Positions 25,701 through 40,128 of a stretch of 64,000 nt of DNA are shown here, piece after piece. The stretch's first letter is position 1. Every line of letters begins with the position of its first letter. The stretch covers positions 372,001-436,000 of the forward strand of contig CANTFL010001451.1 in assembly GCA_947650285.1 (NCBI GenBank). The letters are read 5' to 3'. The stretch comes from Hyaloperonospora brassicae. Taxonomy: Eukaryota > Oomycota > Peronosporomycetes > Peronosporales > Peronosporaceae. The translations under genes were made by a program, and so were the position numbers. Under the pieces are notes generated by a model. It made no database searches. It saw only the letters and a program-made list of their open reading frames with translations, and was not told where the DNA came from.

Positions 25701-28700
25701 TTTAATGTATGGGATACAGTTACTACATATAAATAGATCGCGCGACGATAAACCCGGCATATATTCTTTTAAAAAAATCAGGTTTGGTTATGTTTTTCAT
25801 TCAATATATCACCTTATCCAGTATGAGATGGTATTACTGGGCAGCCGTAGGCTCTGAGAATTAATCTTTATAAATTATTGAAGGATGATTTCTTTAATTT
25901 GTCTTCCGTATTCCTTTGTACAACCATTGGAGTCAATCTATGTATTCAGCATCTGTATATACAACGACACAAATGAACGCCCTCGCGCATCCATAGAACA
26001 ATACCTTTGGCGTCGTTGATATGACGAAAGTTGGCGATCGATGCACATGTTCTCTTACAAGGCTACGCACTGCGCTTTCGAGTTAGCGTATGGTTGAAAA
26101 TTAACAGGATGTCAATGATTTGGGGTTGAGCTCTTACATGGGCGCATGTATAGATCGACGCGAAGAAATTAGCCCTCTTCATTAACGATACAAAGTTCAA
26201 TGTAAAAAATCAGGAACAAATAGTAGCCTCGACTTATTGTTTCGATTTTAAAAACAGTCTAAACATGTATCAATTTGTTATTTATAGGTCACAATTTGCG
26301 ACGAATTCAACATTTAACACACGCAACACCAATAAACTGAAGAAACCCACATCATTGGCCAGAAAAGATATGAGTGCCTGTGCGAGAATTCGTGGCATAT
26401 GAATGAGTTAAGATTGTTATGATGCACTCACAACGTACATACACAACAAAGTCGCCCGTTTGAATAGTCGCCGAGTCGGGTTGAGATAAAAATAACTTTT
26501 CACGGGTATTCCCTTTGGGTTCGGTTTGCCTCACTCCTAAACGATACCTGCAATCAAATTATATCATACGTATGCCTGTGCTAAGTAGCACCTGGAAACT
26601 TCTTTTTCAGTGTCTATAAACTCAAGGGTAGAAGCCAATGTTTGCACGCTTTTCTAACGCTCACTTAGCGCAGGATCCGCTCAAATAGAAATTTTTTGGT
26701 GCCATCGACTGAGACCACCGGCTTTTCGCTGGACAAGTCGAAATAATACCGTCTTTTATATCACCGGCTTGTCACTGGACGAGTCTTATGTGGCGCCGTC
26801 TACAGCGGCGCTGGCTTGTCAAATCAATAGTTTCAAAGGTTGATGATATCGATTGACCACTCGAGTTGACTTACTATATTGACGCTGCCATTCGGAGCTT
26901 TTATCAGATAGCCGTCTCTATTTTCGACGGAAGGGCATTATCAACCTCTCACAGGGACTTGCCGAAACGGTTACGCGTGTCTTGGACTTAGATTTTTTAG
27001 CTTTGTATTCATTATCTCTGAATTACGTTTAGTCAAATCCACACCTTGGCTCCTGCCTTCGCGTGTTACCCCGTTACAAATCTCTAGTTCAAATGACCGA
27101 CGATATCTATACACTCGCTATAATCGACTCGTCAAGTGGTATGACTTATAAATTAAGAAAGGCAGAATTGAGGCACTCATTAATATTGACTCGGTAAATT
27201 TAACACACCTAGTGCGATCGGATGGACGCAATCATAATTTTTTTACTATAATACATATTACGTCGAATTCCTTTTGCTAATATATCCATTCAATATCGTC
27301 TTCCGCGAGCGTGTTGTTCCTATGTACACTTTTTGCCTTGGTTGGCCGTATTAGCAACCTTTTTAGATTGGTAATCATGACTGTATTTATCCCCGTTCCT
27401 CACACGTTTGTACAGCAAGTAGACCCATGTTAACTTTACGTGCACACTCTACCGGGCTTCTCAAGTTTCATTTCATAATTAAACTCCTGCAAACGCTTTT
27501 GCGGTGATACTATGCAGAGTGATGCAGCCAGGGACAGCACGACCATGATGAATCCAGCAAATATTTTATCGAGTATCAATTTTTTATTAATCTGATCCAG
27601 CGAAAAGAATAGGTGCCTAACGTCGTCGACGTAGGCATCGTCAATCCAAAATTAGTTTACTTCAATCATTATCACAAACAAACCTTTTAAAACAAAAAAT
27701 AATTTAAAATAAGTTTGAGTAAAATCATCGAGTGAAGGAACGGCGATTCCATTTATCGTCAAATACGGCTGGAATTTCGAGCGAAGGTAGGGTAAAAGAT
27801 GTTAATTACTTTCAACAAATAATTAATGTACAATATCGCAGCTGGAGTTCACAACCTTAAGGCCTAATTTCAGTGATAATGCGACCAACGTTGATGGTTT
27901 TGGCGCGGGTTTAGCCCCACCAGCGTTTCGACCTGATCATAAAAGCTGCTTGCGTAAAGTACCTTTGAGCTCTGTTGAGTTGTGATGATTTCTTGATCCT
28001 TGTTTTGATCAAAAAATTGTTGCCCCAACAACCTTACGAGCTTGCACTGTAACCATAACGTAAGTTTTTTTCCGGTAGCAGTATTGGCAAGGCAATTTTT
28101 AGGATCGAGTTAGGGTACAACACGACAAAAGTGACCTAATCACGCGAAATGACGTCGTAATTTAAGTCAAAGTCGACGTCATTTAGCGTCATCACGACGG
28201 GCAAGTATCGCAAATCAATATGACTCAACTTACGTTGGAGTCCAACAACGCACGATAAAGAATTTATTGACAAGATTCCAAAGACGAATACCATAGGAAA
28301 TGTTCCATAAAACGAATGTCATACACAATTAAATTAGATGAATTAATTTCGTAAGGGGATGGGCAAATATGTAAGTATTAACAGTCATACCAATCGCATA
28401 CTGTGATATTGATCTCATTGTAAGAATGAAAGCAAAAATGCTCTCAATTGCACTCGTTATGCGATCCAAATGATATAGTGCGCTGAGTCAGTACGAAAAA
28501 ACAAGGAGCCCCACTAACTTCCTTTCTGGGTAAATCCATCGAGGCATCAAAACAAGGGAGAGCTGAGGTCGAATTGGCCGCAGGTGGACAGCTGATGATA
28601 GTTTAGACCGTAGGCCGAAGCGTTCGTAGGTGAAAAGTCAATCATGTCCTGTAACTTCATCAGTATAAATAAGCGCTGGGAAGCTGCAAGATATATTATT

Positions 28701-31700
28701 TAAGATATCAACAAGAATGGATAATAACGATACTTAGTCGAGCTTGAACATCTAGAAGGTTTATCGAAGCATCTTTATAGCAAAGTCGGTTTTCCGATAT
28801 ATCAAAAGAATTTAAAGGGTGACCGCCCGGATAATATGAAAATTACAAATCGTCTGCAGTGAGACGTCTTATTCGCAGTCATATTCAACATCTATAAACG
28901 CAAGCACAGAATATGGAAGGTTAGGTATGTCAAACAGGGGTGTGAAAAATAAAGCAAAGAACATCAAAATGAATTTACGAAGCCACAATACCGTTATAGA
29001 TGCGATGCCGTCTTAAGAATTAAACACTTATGGAGGAAGAGGGTGGCAGTTCCGAAGAGGTATTACATATAGTATTTTGATAATGTTTTGTTGTGCTTAT
29101 CTCGAGTAGCAAGTTGGCATACAAAAGGGTTAGTGTCAATAATGTTTTCTCTTGAGCTCACTTGGCTATAGGCGATCCCATTTTAAGTCTCAGACTTACA
29201 ATCGGCAACACTGACGGTAGGGTAAGATTTTTTTTATTTCTACATGTCATCCTAATATCAAATCATGTCTTAACTATGGAAGCCCCTGCTGTTCAATGCG
29301 CTAAAAGTCTAGCGCAAACGTTTTATCTCAATAAGTGAATATACAAGGTCTTTCAACTGAATATAAACTTGGAAACATAAATATCAAGAGGTCCTATACT
29401 GCATAAATAATATTTTCGAAGGTGCGAAGAGATAAATAGCGTTGCCTTTGTCACTGTGTTACTTGATCAAAACAAATTGTCGGGTCGAATTATACCATGT
29501 TTAGCCCTTAGTGATGTCGTTACTGGTTTTTGGAGGGTCATTCATCGATACATAGCTAAATCGCAATCGAAATCATGTAAACGTTGTCATGCACGGGCGT
29601 TGTTCGTTAGCCAACTTATAAACAATTCGGATGAACTTTTTATTATTACAGTTGTTATTGATTAAGATGATGAAGATCATCTGGAGTAGAGCGCCTGTCA
29701 GTGTTTATTCATATTGAGCGCGCATTATTTGTGTCTGTCGCATCAGCCGCGTACAGGGCATAAACATTTCGCCTCAAGAGGTCATAGATTAACCGGGCAA
29801 GCAAACCAGGTATTACGAACGCAATATTACTGAAGGAAAAAATCATGTCCGCCTGATAATCTTGCACATCGCGTGAAATGAAAAGCTTCGATACTGCAGC
29901 AGACTCCGGTCTAATCAAAGCTTCTTCGCCCTGTAGAGTAAACCTATTAGTATTGTGATAATGCATATTAGTTATAAAATTTTACTACAAACTAAGAAAC
30001 AAGCCAAAGAACTTTTTTGAAATCTAACTGCAAATATTAGCACGATTGTTTGTCTACCACATCATGAAGAATTTATTCGCTGCTAAACCACTATAGGGTC
30101 ACGAAAAGCGCGTGATTAATTAAACCAGAGATCACAGCGGGCGTAGTTTCGTGCGATTTAATATTAAGGTCGGTCGTTATCACTAAGCTAGTGATCATAG
30201 ATAGTTTTATGTAACTACGTTTGCGTTGAATAATGACGATGGCGAACCTTGAATTTTCGGAGCATCGAGAAAGGGGCTGAAAATAATGGTTTATAGGCAA
30301 TATTGCAGCACTATTACTCGGCTCTTGTTAGGCCACATGAGAGCCTCCGAATTAAGCTACCTAACCTTACCGATCTATTGTTGAGTGTCATGGTGATCCT
30401 GCAGCAAATTGGTACAATCATACCCAAATATGACAACCTAGTGAGTTGAGAACCCACTTTAGAAATACTCTGGTGAAGCTTGATCTGCAGAAGACCAAAT
30501 CAAGCTTAATATAGAGGACAAATTGCCCTGGAGATAGAAGAATGTTTTGGCAAAACTCAGCCTTTACGTTTTAGATAAATAAAGGTAGTATTAAAACCTA
30601 TACAAACACATTACCGAATTGAAAAAATGAAGCCAGCACCGAGAGATTATTTAGTCCTAATTACGTACGTATAGAATCTGAAGCGTTCTAATTGACGCTT
30701 TTAATAGGTTGGCATTACCCAAGAAAGCAGCATTAGCTGACTGAGTTATTTTATATAAGGCTAATATAGTGCTTGAAACCGCAAAAAGACGGGACAAATA
30801 TTGCGCCTCGAAACAAAAGTTCATTCGTCATGATGCAAAAGAGATGGTAATATGTCTAATAATGTGTAATGGAAATCTTTTTTTCATTTTGGCGTCTACA
30901 TTAGGATAGATCAGGACAGCTATGACTGTATCGATAACTTGCTGTGCCATGCTAATACACCAGCTAAATCATCTTGTGTCACCATAACTATATATCCTTT
31001 CCTTATGGTGCTGTAAACCACCATGAATTTATTTCTTTAAAGGGTAGGTCAATTTGATAGAAATCGAGCGGAAAGACAACTACTTCAGGTGTTTGACTGG
31101 ACGCCATTCACTTGAAGGTTCATATAAGTCGTTTAATATATATATATATGGGATTTTCAAGTAAGGTATACGCACATGAGGCCATATTGACGTCATGTGC
31201 CGTGATGTCCGAACGATTTCCACGTAGTATCTATACGGATCGTACATGCCCATCATTTATTGCGACGAATCGAATTATTGGGATAATACTCTTTAAATGT
31301 AGAAAAGGTCGACTTTAACACGTAGCAGAGTCCACACTAACGGTTATTACGTGTGGAATTCAAGGCACATATAGGTATAGTTAAGAGCAATGCTTAGGAT
31401 CTTGAATGTAAAAACGAGATTGTGGGTTAACGCGAACTACATGCAATCCTCTATATTATATTTTGTGTCTCCCAAGCGAAAGAGTCGGAGGCTTTGCGAT
31501 TTGTAAGAAAAGCCGTTAAAATCTGCAAGTGAAGATTCCTAACAACAGTAAGCTCTACTTATTTCATATCGCGTTTAAGTGATTGTTTTACAGTGAAAAT
31601 TGTCACGAGAGATTGAATGTATTTCGTCTTTTGTGCGCATCGAGAAGGCATTTGGTATGGAGCGGAATTATTTGACGAATTTACCAGGTAGGAATGTTGG

Positions 31701-34430
31701 TACGCATATTCGTACTACCAGCAAGTAGACATAAATTGCAGGTAATTACAAGGGGATTAGTCGGGTGGATTATAGCAATTTGATCTCAACAAAAGAGCTA
31801 ACGATGTGATCGCTTGCGTCAGACTTGGCATTAAGATCTTGGGAAGTGTTATAAATATAGCCGAAAATAGATATTTTGCTGCCAGTTTTTGATTGTGGTG
31901 GTGCAGAATAAAGTAAGCAATTGCAGACGTCCAGATCGTTCAATCATTCGACACCGACCAATCATAATGCTTTCCAAAAATAAAACATTTCCTTTCAACC
32001 ATATAATTGATCTCTAGTGTAATCGTCCTGATAACTTTCACCTTAATGAGTGTGCTTTTTATTTTTATTATAATGCGTTAGGTGGTCTCTGAAAATAGAC
32101 GGTAAAGGTTCTTACAGTCTTATTTTGGTTTGTAAAGACATGTGTATACAAATCATTTATATAGATTGTGAACAATGTATCTGCCCTGCATTTATAAGAG
32201 AAGGGAGCATATTTGCGGATATGTCGTACGGAGGTGACATGTCAGCGTTTACGAAATGCGTATATCGGTATTGTAAGCAAATTCTCTACCTCAATCCTAG
32301 TGAAGGTGTCTGTTTATTGTTACGACCATGTAATTTTTATTTCCGGAAGGATTGCGTCAAAAACGCTTGGCCCAACTCGAGATCCTGATTTCCATCAAAC
32401 CAATATCTTCAATATCGACCACTAAAAAATAAAACATTGCTTAGTGTCAAAGGGCTCGGCATTAGAGCCGTTAAAAATTATCGACAATCCTTGAACGTTA
32501 CAAAGTTCTAGTATTAAGCTTTTGGAGCACAACAGCGGCGGCCATGTCATACAAATATATTTAAGTGTCGCGAAGGTCGGAAAAGACTGCTTCGATTATA
32601 CTATGCCTTGATAGTGTCGACAACAAAACGGAGACCATACTCAAATCGCCCTAACATCTTTAAAAAAGTTTGAGTTGATATGATGAAAACTTTCCAGGTA
32701 TGGAGCTTTATTATTGGTCTGTGAAGATACTGTGTCCAGTGTTGTGCAGTGCTGAATCGAACTCAGCAAAATTTGAATTGTTTCCAGTAGTATTTATGGC
32801 CAGGCATTTGTCAGCCGAGGGTCGACTAGAAGCCAAAAGCGGTCGATGCAGAATACAGGAGACAAATCCTCACCAGTAAAATTGTCGCCGTCCGTAGAAG
32901 AATATTTGGCAGGTTGCAGCGAATAGAAGCTTCGAATGATATAAACGATTGATGCGAATGTGTCAAAAATTGTCAACCGATTTGGTCACAATTATGAGAC
33001 AATAATTGTTTGGGATTGTAATTTATATATGTTGATGTCTCATTATAGCACATAGTTTCGTATTCCCACCAACATTCGTCTACAACAGCACGATTTTATC
33101 AAGTATTTAGGCCTTCACTAATCCTAGATATATGGCTGGAGTTCATCACTTACTGCCTTCACTTCGACTACCCATACGATACGATCATTGAACCTCTGTG
33201 GATAAAAAATGGCGTAGAACCAAGCAGATAGCCGCTACCAGGATAAAAATTATTCCAACTGACGCTGAATTTGAAAAGGCTGAAATTACCTTGGCGGAAC
33301 CATTTCGAGAGATCCATGACATATATGTGCCGTTCTCACAAAATACGAGATCACGACATATGTGTGCGTTGCATAAATCTTAATTACAAAGTCAATAAAA
33401 CATTGGAATACCATGTTCCTCTTAAAGAACAACAACTTCACTTAAAGACCGGGATAGGTGCGTGTAGCTTATCTCAAAGTACAAACCGGTTCAGGAAAAA
33501 AAGGTGACGAACTGTGTCGACGGTCTCCGTATTCTCTGGAGCTCATTTTTTGCAGTTCGACATTAGAACAATATGATGGAAATAAAGAATCGCTTTGGTC
33601 GAGCAATAAACCTTAATGCGATATATGTTTATGTCTATCATTTTCCTAATGCGGGTTCTTCTACACTGCTATCGCCCATTCTGTATTTTCAACGGTCGTA
33701 AAAAGCGTAGTCTCCACATCTATTTGAAGGCATCACAAAATGGTATGGGATGTCACTACCCGGTAGAAGTGCTAATTTAATCGATCCACTAGCAATGGAA
33801 GGGTTAAATATCAATTTAAGGCTTAAACTTGTAATTTTCTTCGACTAATTTTTCGAACAAATTACCTCTCGAATATTCCTGCCTCACCAAACCGGTTAGG
33901 CTAATACCTATTAAGCACTACAACACCTCTATAAATGGCGTACGCAATCGGAACACACACTGGCCCATGTTAAACTTTGTGCGTATACCTTCATTCTCCA
34001 ATGCATATGCACAACGCATCATCTAACTCAGGAGAGGGAGCTATATCAAAAACTTCGGTTTGGGGGTAATAGTAAAACCTCTATTCTAGTGGAGGTTTAT
34101 TTTCTTGTGCATTTGATACATAAATTAATACTTTCTCCTGATAGTCGCCGTACATAGCAGATATTGGATAGAGAGCTAATGATAATGGTAAATATATCTT
34201 TTTCGCGAGACTTTCGAGCCCGCAATACCCGGTGATCAGGACACAATAAACCGCACCTTAGGCAGTAAGTAGGTACTTTGTCTCCGATGGAGCTTTTTCT
34301 AATAGACCTTGATGCAACTACGATTGCGCCTAACACCAAGGACCTCGGTAGGGGAGTAAGCCAGTCGTAAATCGGATCAAGGTTTACATATCGGCTCCCA
34401 CCTCTCTACATAGCGACGCTTGTCATTTCG
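22731..34430. other. Long AT-rich gene-free block
   Basis: About 11.7 kb without a supportable gene. Frames stay below about 85 codons. A few read protein-like, for example 29709-29966 minus (contains FSNIAFVIPGLLARL) and 33198-33383 plus (contains IPTDAEFEKAEITLAEPF), which suggests very old transposon remains. One imperfect tandem repeat is listed separately. No tRNA or rRNA gene was seen. Confidence 0.5.
26716..26820 (+). repeat. Imperfect 46-47 bp tandem repeat
   Basis: CACCGGCTTTTCGCTGGACA at 26716 recurs as CACCGGCTTGTCACTGGACG at 26762 and partly as CGCTGGCTTGTC at 26809, giving spacings of 46 and 47 bp. The stretch is more GC-rich than its neighbours. Its function is unknown. Confidence 0.6.
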
Positions 34431-37400
34431 CCACGGTGACGAGCAGCAACACCGGGCTGGGGACGGAGGGTTTATCGCAAGGCAGCAGAATTTTCAGGCA
34501 AAATTATGTGATAAATTTTCAGTAGCCGTATGATAAAGCAGGCGTGCCGGGTGCTCATCTACCTGGAGCGGGCAAAAATACATTTCTTGAACGCTATTGG
34601 AAAGACAGGATAAAATTTGCACAACAAGATGGTCCATTAATGAAGGGGGCGCGCAAGAAGGAGGTGTCAGACCCACAAACTTGATCTATGCGCATTCGAC
34701 AAGCGACAGTGTGGCTAGGGGGACCCTATACGTGCTCCGCAGCGTGGCGCCGACAAAGGTGGACAACGTTGTATCGTGATCGACCAACTCCAGGTAAGTA
34801 ACGTGTACTTTTTTCAAGCTGATGTCATACCTTCGAGCCGCTCCAGCAGCAATTAAACGGGGATGTGGAGAGCAACAAAAGCGGTTTAGTTTGCGGGTGA
34901 GATTGCTGTAAATATATGACAACCAGAGCGCGTTCTTATGTCGAAACAAAGTAATTTCTAGTTGAAAGGGGCTACATCATCTCAGCACGTAGGTTTTCAT
35001 GCAAGTCAGTTTCGTAGATCAATGCACATATACTCAATGCTGTCAGAAAGCCAGTAAAATTTGTCGGAATTTGTACAATTAAACAAGATCCTTTTTGAAT
35101 CTCTTGGAGCGTATAAGCAAGGTCAATTGGGCAAGAAAATACACTTCTTGTACAATGGTCAGCAAAAGTAGCTGTTGATGATCGTTTTGTCAATCTGATC
35201 AAAGGCAATATGGATATTTATATTCATATTTATGTTCAATTTAGACATAATGCGGCGGCGGATATTGAACGGCTGCGGATTATATATACGTCTCAAGATC
35301 AAGTCAGATCTTGTCCGCGCCTCCGGGCCGACACCGACGACGAGTTGAAAGGTAATTCTTGTATGGAGGGAAGTAATATTGTCAGTCGGAGTATGTCGCT
35401 TCTAATCATAATAAATGTAGAAAGTGAAGGGTCAAGTACGGTCAAAATCACGATTTAGCTGCAGGTGTAAAAAGAATTGTCGTTTTTTCTCGTATGTACT
35501 GGGATGATCATATTCATTTGTGATCGTACGCAAAAGTTGAGGTAAGACAGGTTTCTGGCTATGAAGGGTCATCAAATGTATTATAAGAATCGCACATCGT
35601 GCTGAGTTTAGCTCAGATCATCAATTACAATAAGGTCTCATAGGTCACCTATACTGATTTTTGACCGGACTGCGGCACGAAAATGTTTTTAAACACGAAT
35701 GTACCATACAGATTCCGTGCGTACTGGCTCTACAGTATTTGATTTCCAAAGTTGAGGTCAGTGTAGAACATACAGGTTGAGGCCAACGGATCCAGAATGA
35801 AGACGCAAAGGTATTACGTATTATTGATCTACAAAGTCACACGATTCCTGGACATCGGTCATCTTACAGATTTTTATTTAATATACATGCGCTGAATTCG
35901 AGCTGAATAATTTGGACGCATGGACACTCAAGTGTCCAATATCGGCAGTGCGATAAATAATGGTCCTATAAGGGGGCTGCCCCGGATTTCCTTGCGGCAT
36001 CCTGCGCATCTTATAGTGTATAACATATGTAGTTCTAAGGCATCAGTAACTTAACGCGGCGACTGCAGTGCCTGTTGTTCGGGACACTTAGTAACCGTAT
36101 GGTGATGCGTTTTTCCAGCCGACCGATTGCAGAAGTCCGGTATGTGTCATTGCATCCGACGTGGACGTATCAAAACATGATGAGGTTTATTTTTATTTTG
36201 CAGCCCAGGTGACGATTTATCAGGCTTGTCCACAGAACGAAGCGTTAGGGTGGTGGAATCGGAGGTCAAGAAATCTGCCGTACACGTCAAAGAGACGGAA
36301 CAGGGTCTCCGTAGTACGAACTTTGCACGTTTGCAGACCTTCAAATCGCGTATCAGTGGAGGCTCAGCGTGTCAATCGCTCAATAAGGTAGATCGATACC
36401 TCCAAATATTGCTCTATGTCACGATGCCGGTGCGCGTTCTAACTAAAGTGTGTAAAGTGCCAAAAGTGTCCTAATTGTCGGCTACTTAAAAGATTAGATA
36501 CGACGTCCTCGCAGGGCTATCTTTGAGGGATGTTCGATATGGTCGACTTAGGATGCAGAATTTACTACGCTGAGTGACGAGGGGAGGTATGCCGCGCAAG
36601 CGGCAGAACCATATAAGTGAGCAGGAATAAAGGTCCCGATGCATCTACCTATCATCAGAACTCTAACTTTTCTGGCACCGATACTGGCTCAATATTTTTC
36701 CTTGTATCGCTGGAGCGCTTAGTGTTCCGTCAATTTCTTTAGGTTGTAGACGGTCTCACTAGAATGTGCACGAAGTCAATAGTAGTGGAAGAACTGGCAC
36801 ACTTATTATAAGATTGTTCTCACCAGCGTTCAGGTTGCGGAGCGTCGATACGTTGGCAACAGTTAATTTCTGGCGCTATTAAGCCACAAGCACGGACCTA
36901 AGACGAGATGTAATATTGGGATAAGGTGCTGATTCTTGTGTAAGATAGATTAATAAACACCATGTATAAATGAAAATGACAGATTTATTTGACCAAACTG
37001 CTCGGGTTAAAAACCTAGCTTTTACTTGCCGCAGATGGATAAGTATGTCGATTAAGGGTTCTATGAGCCAGTTTGAATACTATCTGGATGTATATTCTGC
37101 CCGTCACACGTATCGAACAACGTCAGTCGACTAATTAAGATGGGGAGGTAGCGAGATGCTTATAAAGGATGCCAATATTTTGCAGCGAGAAACTTAAGTG
37201 ATCGGCCCGCCCAAAAGGTTTCTTTTTTCTTGGCACTGCAGCATTCATCGGCCAATATTAATGGCTAAATATTACGAGGTGACTGAAATTAGCTAGTATC
37301 TTATCCCACTTTGTAAAAAAAGAGTTGAATCGATTGCGACGGCCAACTGAAATGGCTCATTACACCTCTCTTCAATTTCCCTGCAGAAAGACTGGAAATA

Positions 37401-40128
37401 TCGAATATACGATCACTGTACGCTCTATGATCCGGAGTCTATGGGGTCTTGGAGGGTTGTGTCAGCGGGAAGGAAGTTGATGTATCGTATCACATTTTAT
37501 CAATGATAGATGAAGATGGCAAGGACGTTTGGCAGGCGATGACGGCGTTGACACTCGACCTCGATAGGATGATAGGTATTAGCATTATGACTACCTGACT
37601 TGTTAATGCCAACATTACTTACGCGTTGCAAAGATAAAAAATCTTATCTCTGGTATCTCGTTTCATATCTCTATGCAGCAGTTCTTGGTTATGTAGTAAA
37701 TACGATAGCCGCCAGCTCTGCGGATACCTAGCTCCGCGTACTGACGACAATCATTTGGTAGATCAGTATGGTGGTCTTCCGAAGGCTAAAATGGAATATA
37801 TTATACCGGATATGATGGTAATCCAATAGCAGAGTTTGGAGACAGAGCAGGCGATTCAATTTGTAAAGACCGTGTCTATAAATTTTGCAGCCGGAGGGTA
37901 CGATCTCGTGTGTATCACACGCAAGGATGTGATGCTGGAAATTAACGCCAGCATCGTTACACCCGTTTGAATCACAAGCCTTCCCTCCTCGGGGTATCCG
38001 CTTTCGATGGTGTCGAGTCGGATAAGGCGTTGAGGACGCGTCAGGCAAGTGTGGTCATCCTCGCATAGTAGTAAGTCACAATTCCACGACAATGATTACT
38101 CAGCATCGGACGAGACAAATCATCCGATTTCGATCGAAGGCAATCAGTCGTAGGTTAAATAATAGAAGGATCAAATAACTGGCAGGGCATGTGGCATAAT
38201 CTTGTGACGGAAAGGCCGAAGCAAAATGTTACGAAATTTTCTTACCGTGAAATCTGGTAAATTAAATGTGGACCAAAATGGACCAAATGAAAATGCGGCG
38301 TCTCGACACGTTGATTTTACGATCCTTACTAGAGTAAACTGTGAAGCGTCTAAAAATTATAAATCTTTCAGGCGTGATCCACGATCTGGCGCCATAAGCG
38401 TGTGTAGAATATATTCTTCGTGTACAGCGACTGGACGTCTAATTATGTCAGTGTAAAATGGCTTTACAATTGGAAGGAACGGACTGAGATAAGGTACAAT
38501 TCTCCCTACCGCCGCTTATTAGTAGTTCTATTAACTGTCAAAGACCAAGTGACAGAGAACACGGCGATGACGGGATCTTACGACGCTGGAATTTGCCATA
38601 TAAGAGGCATTTCGAGCGTCAAATCCTCTGTGTGTCGTTGACTAATGCAAAGCTCGATTTCGTAAAGGGAAAAGACGCTAAAAAGACACTTGCATTGCAG
38701 TGCAATCTTGACTTCATCTAGCGGGCCTGACATCCCTACAGGAATATGACTCAGATTTCACTAAGATGGTCCACCAGGACAACTGGAGATCCTCGGCACC
38801 TTTTTTACCACTATGTTATTCTACGAAGTGTTCAAAATTCACCCTCAGTACTAAGACCATCCATCAGAGACATCTTAATCCTGAGTACGTCAGTCTAGTA
38901 TTCAGAAGTATCTCTTCGGAATTATCAATCAGATAAAACGGGACGCAACTATATAGCAGGCGAAAAGACGCGGTCTCTCCCCAAAATGGTTGTAGGGTTA
39001 TATTGCAGGATATGCCAGACATTTTTCGGATGCACGGGCCAGTTGGATCAAGGCCTAGAGGATAATGCCGAATGGACAGCACATCATTGTCAATTTATTA
39101 CAAGTAGCGCATGTGAATAGGTAGGAGACAGCTACGGCGTTGCACAATGACTGGAAGCGCTGGTGGGTCAGCAAATTATCACACGGGGGTACTTCCTCAC
39201 ACTGTACAATCAGTGATGGCAAAAATGTGGACGATTTACGCATTTCACTTCGGGCAGTACACACATCCGTAGCTTTCCGAACTTTAACAGATCGGTTTAT
39301 CTGAATCAATATAGTGCATCTTTTCTCATTAAATTCTGTACGCCGAATACACCTGCAAAGAAAAAATCACCTCTCTTTCCACCTTGTTCGTTGGTCATGG
39401 CCGAGCTGCGAACTTTACCTCGCGGGGCACGAATGAAACGTTCTAAATCCCTGGCTCGTCTCTTTAACTGCACGCTTACCGGAGTTGCGAAAACTGCGTA
39501 TTTAAGTCACTTGCTATCCCTAGCGGGTCTCGATGCACTTGGAATTGTCAGCACCTCCGGAATACGAATATCCTTACCAACTACATAATATGCGCACACG
39601 ACTAAATTGCCTTTGGAAATTTAAAACTGTTTCTTTCTTTGTCCCTTGTGTCCGACAATGGTGCATAGGGCGGTAATTGTGCCGCCCGTCGAGCCCGAAC
39701 TTTTACAGATTACTCTACAACTAGCGCGGGGTGCGTTAAATGCACCGTACAGTTCTTCGGTCCGTTTTGCCCAATGCATCATTCCCTCAGCGCATTCGAC
39801 GTGGTTACAGCAGAAGGTGGTGTCTCATCTGATTGACCGGAATGTAAAAGGGACCCACCCACGTCTAAATTGGACGAGCGGAACCCTTAGGGTATCGGGA
39901 GGGTAAAAGTGTACGTATGCGATCCATTCAGCTCAGCAGCTTGATTGCGTGTAAGGTCCAGCGGCAAACGAGAGAGGGTCTCAAGACTCAACAGCAGCTC
40001 ATTCGAGTACGGGTTACCCTTCAGAAAAGTAAACGAATCAGTACATTAATCGCCTAAAGCGCACATCATACTAGCTACACTATGTATTCGAGCGTTTCCT
40101 ACCGATTGACAAAAGGGACGAAGCGTGA
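34431..40128. other. Decayed coding-like DNA upstream of LINE relic
   Basis: Base composition is more balanced than in the block to the left. Short protein-like stretches occur on the plus strand: about 34540-34675 (contains NTFLERYWKDRIKFAQQDG), 36226-36474, 37758-37968 (contains QYGGLPKAKMEYIIPDMM and one stop), 38226-38456 and 39646-39906. They may include the endonuclease part of the LINE that follows, but no endonuclease motif could be identified. No intact gene is present. Confidence 0.35.

Noticed and set aside
36727..36741. CCGTCAATTTCTTTA, similar to a conserved small-subunit rRNA segment
   Set aside because: Only about 15 bases match. The flanks do not follow 18S or mitochondrial small-subunit rRNA on either strand, so no rRNA gene is called.
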